A DNA stretch of 11,080 nucleotides from an uncultured bacterium. Its GTDB lineage: Bacteria; Vulcanimicrobiota; CADAWZ01. Positions 8,527 through 11,080 of the stretch are shown piece by piece. The notes under the pieces were generated by a model. It was given only the letters and a program-made list of their open reading frames with translations. It ran no database searches and was not told the DNA's origin. Where the stretch lies: NCBI GenBank assembly GCA_949288455.1, contig CASEKF010000024.1, positions 1 through 11,080 on the forward strand, in the 5' to 3' direction. The position numbers and the translations under genes are program-made. Numbering within the stretch: position 1 is the stretch's first letter; the number at the start of each line of letters is the position of its first letter.

Positions 8527-8556
8527 AAACCGCCGTCAAGCGGTTTTATTTATTTT
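8527..8556 (+). terminator. Rho-independent terminator of the heat-shock cluster
   Basis: AAACCGC (8527-8533), a 6-nt loop and GCGGTTT (8540-8546) are followed by the T-rich TTTATTTATTTT-like tract. This is the only hairpin with a proper U-tract in the plus-strand cluster and closes it 26 bp after hspR. Confidence 0.85.
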
Positions 8557-8578
8557 CTAAACGATAAAATTTAATATT

Positions 8579-8607
8579 TTGACGCGGTTTTTTACAAAAG
8601 ATATACA
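8579..8607 (+). promoter_or_regulatory. Promoter of the RadC-like gene
   Basis: TTGACG (8579-8584), 17 bp and TATACA (8602-8607) sit just after the hspR terminator. Transcription would start near 8614, giving a leader of about 55 nt. The gene is therefore a separate unit from the chaperone operon. Confidence 0.7.
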
Positions 8608-8655
8608 TTTTAGCAACTCTATAAAGTTAATATTAAATAGCGGTTGAATTTTTTT

Positions 8656-8662
8656 AGAGGTG
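8656..8662 (+). promoter_or_regulatory. Shine-Dalgarno AGAGGTG deciding the RadC-like start
   Basis: AGAGGTG lies 6 nt before ATG 8669. A GTG at 8660, three codons upstream in frame, falls inside this site and is unlikely to be the start. Confidence 0.7.
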
Positions 8663-8668
8663 CGACAA

Positions 8669-9283
8669 ATGTTTTTAAAAATTTTTGAAAAACTGCGGCG
8701 TTTCGGCGTTAAATCTTTATCTGATTTCGAGCTTTTTACTCTTATTACCGGAAGCGAGAATCCTGAGAAGCATGAGTTCTTGTCGCTGATCAACGACGGT
8801 TTAGAGGATTACCCTGAGAGCGCGTTAAGGAAAAAATACGCCGTTGCGTATTTATGCGCTTCTGAATTAACCAGAAGAAACTTTTTGGCTTACGGTCAAA
8901 AAATTACTTGCTCTTCCGAGGCTTTGCGCTATTTTTATAAATATGCTTCTAAAAATAAAATATATTTTTTTACGATAACTTTGAACGAGTTGGGAGAAGT
9001 AATTAAAAGAAGAGTTTTAGACGCGGATATGCATGGCGGAGTTTCTTCTTGCTTCGAGAATGTTTTTGTCGAATCTATTTTAGATAGAGCCAGGTTTATT
9101 ATATCTGCGCGCAACAGTCCTTCCGGTCGTTTGGAACCTATAATGGAAGAAATTAGAATCATTAGGCGCATTCAGGACGCCGGAAAAATTATAGGCGTCG
9201 AGCTTTTAGATTATATAGTTTTTTCGTCTATTGGTCATGTCAGCATAATGGAATGGGTTCTTTCTTATCCCGTTATGAAATAA
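8669..9283 (+). CDS. RadC/UPF0758-family protein lacking the JAMM metal ligands
   Basis: RadC-family proteins combine an N-terminal helix-hairpin-helix region with a JAMM/MPN fold; their biochemical role is not settled, and the old link to DNA repair is doubtful. The 204-residue product keeps the family frame. FGVKSLSDFELFTLITG (12-28) matches the N-terminal signature, FENVFVESILDRARFII the segment before the metal motif, and AGKIIGVELLDYIV the segment after it. The JAMM residues are replaced: the family HNHPSG reads R148-N-S150-P-S-G, and the expected aspartate 11 residues on is E161. The preceding glutamate (E130) remains. LLDH is also LLDY. The frame is open and near normal length, with its own promoter and ribosome site. 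A pseudoenzyme is therefore more likely than a dying gene, although early decay is possible. Confidence 0.85.
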   Translation: MFLKIFEKLRRFGVKSLSDFELFTLITGSENPEKHEFLSLINDGLEDYPESALRKKYAVAYLCASELTRRNFLAYGQKITCSSEALRYFYKYASKNKIYFFTITLNELGEVIKRRVLDADMHGGVSSCFENVFVESILDRARFIISARNSPSGRLEPIMEEIRIIRRIQDAGKIIGVELLDYIVFSSIGHVSIMEWVLSYPVMK

Positions 9284-9658
9284 ATATTTAATTTGAGAAA
9301 AAATAATATTAAGCTTATAGTCGATTACCCTTGATTTTTATGTGGGTTTTGCGGTCTTTTTTCGTTGTTAGGGGGAGCTTTGCCAAGGAAGCGTCTTAAG
9401 AGCTTTATGCTTTCAGATTGATAATTTATTTGCCGAGTACAAAAGTAGAGTAATATGAGCTTTTAAATTATGTTTAGTATATGCTAGAATAATAAATCCG
9501 GGATAGAATTTCCGAGAATTTGCGCTTGTGGAGATAGTTTTAGCGACGTATCATTTATCGTTGAAACCTGAAGCTTGGTCGGTTTTGATCGATTGGGCTA
9601 TTCGCTTCGCTTTTGGCTAAAATTCGTATAAAATTAATTTGTTAAGGACAACGCTGTT
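9284..9658 (+). other. 375-bp intergenic region, no gene seen
   Basis: The gap between the RadC-like gene and alr contains no convincing ORF, tRNA or terminator. A weak ACCC/GGGT hairpin followed by TTTT lies near 9327-9350, and TCTTAAGA (9394-9401) is a small palindrome inside AAGC/GCTT arms. Neither supports a call. The only usable signal is the promoter at 9462-9490. A small RNA between that promoter and alr cannot be excluded. Confidence 0.5.
9462..9490 (+). promoter_or_regulatory. Candidate extended -10 promoter for alr
   Basis: TTTAAA (9462-9467), 17 bp and TAGAAT (9485-9490), with TGC directly before the -10, form an extended -10 promoter. The leader to alr would be about 160 nt, unusually long for a simple promoter. 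Confidence 0.45.
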
Positions 9659-10789
9659 ATGAAGTATTTAACATGGATTGAGTTATCGAAGAGCGCTTTT
9701 GAATTTAATATGGCAAATTTTAGAAAACTTGCCGGAGATCTTAAGATAATGGCTGTAGTGAAATCAAACGCTTATGGCCATGGTTTATATGAAATAGCTT
9801 TTTTGGCTCAGGAAACCGGAGGAGCCGATATGCTTGGAGTTTATTCTTTAAGCGAGGCGAATTTTTTGTCGAGCAAAGGCATTTCTCTTCCCATTTTGAT
9901 TATGGGCTATATTTTGACTGAAGATTTTGTTGAAGCCGCGCATAAAAATTTTTCGGTATGTATATCGTCGTTCGATCAGCTGAAAGCAGTTGCCGAAAAA
10001 ATAGGCGGCAGATCGTTAAAAATACATCTTAAATTTGACTCAGGGCTTAGAAGATTAGGTTTTTATCCTGAAGAAATTCCATATCTTCTAGAGTTTTTAA
10101 ACGAAAGAAAAAATTTTCATGTAGAGGGCCTTTTTTCTCATTTTGCAGATATAGAAGACACGGTAACTCATGATTTTGCAAGAACGCAAAGAACGACGTT
10201 TGAATCTATGTCTTCGTCTTTCATGCAGTTATATACGCCGTTGAGACATATGGCTTGTTCTGCCGCGGGAATTTTGTTTAAGGATACTTATTTCGATATG
10301 TTGAGAGTAGGCATAAGTATGTATGGATTATGGCCTTCTAAGGAAACTTTGATAACGTCTTTAAAGTCTCATAGCGCTCTTACTGAACTGAAGCCGGTAA
10401 TGTCATGGAAGACGAGAGTAGCTCAAATAAAGGACGTTCGGCCCGGAGACACCGTAGGTTACAGCAGATCTTACAGAGTAACCAGGAACGGCAAGATCGC
10501 GATAATTCCGGTCGGTTATTACGACGGATATGACAGACTTTATTCCAATCGGGCTAAAGTCGTTATAAACGGCTGCGAGGCTCCCATTATAGGCAAGATA
10601 TGTATGAATATGTCGATGGTAGACGTAAGTCATATCGCCGATTTAAAGAGAGACGACGAAGTAATTTTAATCGGAGGTTGCGGAGGAAGCCAAGTGACGG
10701 CAGATTTTCTGGCGGGAATTTCAGGAACTATCAATTATGAAGTTGTCACTCGAATTAATTCGTCTATTCCGCGTATAATAACGGATTGA
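9659..10789 (+). CDS. alr: Alanine racemase
   Basis: This PLP enzyme interconverts L- and D-alanine and supplies D-alanine for peptidoglycan. The 376-residue product has the fold-type III barrel with the PLP lysine K35 in AVVKSNAYGHG. The family lysine K125 and R132 are in KIHLKFDSGLRRLGF. RVGISMYG follows at 216-223. In the C-terminal beta-domain the catalytic tyrosine is Y268 (DTVGYSRSY), followed by IPVGYYDGYDR and CMNMSMVDV (315-323), where D322 is conserved. AAGGA lies 10 nt before the ATG. Length and motifs are normal, so it should be active. It stands alone between the RadC-like gene and the rRNA promoter, with no clear terminator after it. Its presence implies a peptidoglycan wall. 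Confidence 0.96.
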   Translation: MKYLTWIELSKSAFEFNMANFRKLAGDLKIMAVVKSNAYGHGLYEIAFLAQETGGADMLGVYSLSEANFLSSKGISLPILIMGYILTEDFVEAAHKNFSVCISSFDQLKAVAEKIGGRSLKIHLKFDSGLRRLGFYPEEIPYLLEFLNERKNFHVEGLFSHFADIEDTVTHDFARTQRTTFESMSSSFMQLYTPLRHMACSAAGILFKDTYFDMLRVGISMYGLWPSKETLITSLKSHSALTELKPVMSWKTRVAQIKDVRPGDTVGYSRSYRVTRNGKIAIIPVGYYDGYDRLYSNRAKVVINGCEAPIIGKICMNMSMVDVSHIADLKRDDEVILIGGCGGSQVTADFLAGISGTINYEVVTRINSSIPRIITD

Positions 10790-10819
10790 TTATTATTTAA
10801 ATTTTTTTTAGAATTGGTA

Positions 10820-10848
10820 TTGACAAAGTTAATATCTCGTGTTATTAT
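10820..10848 (+). promoter_or_regulatory. rRNA operon promoter
   Basis: TTGACA (10820-10825), 17 bp and TATTAT (10843-10848), with TGT directly before the -10, make a strong extended -10 promoter. The upstream sequence is AT-rich and could be an UP element. Transcription would start near 10855, giving a leader of about 135 nt before 16S rRNA. Confidence 0.85.
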
Positions 10849-10865
10849 GTTTGAGGTTTCGAGGT

Positions 10866-10882
10866 CCGGTACACGGTATCGG
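10866..10882 (+). other. Small hairpin in the rRNA leader
   Basis: CCGGTA (10866-10871) pairs with TATCGG (10877-10882), with one G-U pair and a 5-nt loop. It lies about 10 nt after the predicted transcription start. It is followed by the boxA-like segment, the usual order of boxB-like hairpin and boxA in rRNA leaders, though in E. coli rrn leaders boxB comes first. Confidence 0.4.
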
Positions 10883-10890
10883 TTTCGGAG

Positions 10891-10916
10891 CTTGCATATT
10901 GACAATTGAATAACGC
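10891..10916 (+). promoter_or_regulatory. boxA-like antitermination segment of the rRNA leader
   Basis: The segment ends in TTGACAATTGAATAACG, which resembles the boxA-containing sequence GCTCTTTGACAATTGAATA that precedes 16S rRNA in many bacteria. The first part here reads GCTTGCATA, so the boxA core is imperfect. NusB/NusE binding would let polymerase pass terminators in rrn. Reading TTGACA as a second -35 is less likely, because the -10 would be TAAGTT. Confidence 0.4.
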
Positions 10917-10989
10917 TGAATAAGTTAAAATAAGTGCGGGACGAACTTTTATTAATTTAGTTTATATAAGATTTAATTTTATATAGAAT

Positions 10990-11080
<91 letters not shown>

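Noticed and set aside
10899-10926. Second rRNA promoter starting at TTGACA 10899
   Set aside because: The matching -10 (TAAGTT) is poor, and the sequence is better explained as a boxA-like leader segment.
10963-10985. TATATAA/TTATATA hairpin before 16S rRNA
   Set aside because: A+T only; the real processing stem normally pairs with sequence downstream of 16S, which is outside the window.

Overview
The window is an ordinary-looking bacterial housekeeping segment of low G+C (roughly 38-40% by eye), with strong AGGAGG-type ribosome binding sites. No mobile element, CRISPR array or phage gene was seen. The heat-shock order grpE-dnaK-hsp20-dnaJ with a terminal MerR-type hspR, the Firmicutes/Synergistota-like DnaK and the first ~90 nt of 16S rRNA suggest a low-GC anaerobe, possibly Synergistota. 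That assignment is a guess; the 16S fragment is too short to settle it by eye.

Left arm, minus strand (1-3440): a ROK-family sugar kinase (glucokinase-like), then an HD-domain dNTP triphosphohydrolase (dgt-like), then dnaG (DNA primase). dgt and dnaG overlap by 4 bp (ATGA). dnaG runs off the left edge after 424 intact codons. A weak hairpin separates the ROK gene from dgt, and dgt appears to have its own promoter.

Centre, plus strand (3833-8560): a heat-shock cluster starts from a consensus promoter (TTGACA-N17-TATAAT) that overlaps a degenerate HAIR-like inverted repeat, the expected type of operator for HspR. The order is grpE (TTG start), dnaK, hsp20, a DnaJ-family co-chaperone and hspR, closed by a rho-independent terminator. 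Each of the three junctions after dnaK carries an inverted repeat without a U-tract. The DnaJ protein keeps only two of the four CxxCxGxG repeats. No hrcA gene or CIRCE element was seen, so the likely logic is HspR feedback, with DnaK as possible co-repressor as in other HspR systems.

Right arm, plus strand (8579-11080): a RadC-family gene with its own promoter has lost the metal-binding residues of its JAMM motif. A 375-bp gap with one candidate promoter follows, then alanine racemase (alr). A strong extended -10 promoter and a leader with a boxA-like segment then lead into a 16S rRNA gene cut by the right edge.

I do not see an undescribed multi-gene system. The points most worth checking are the half-zinc DnaJ, the metal-site-less RadC, the HAIR-like operator and the intercistronic hairpins.
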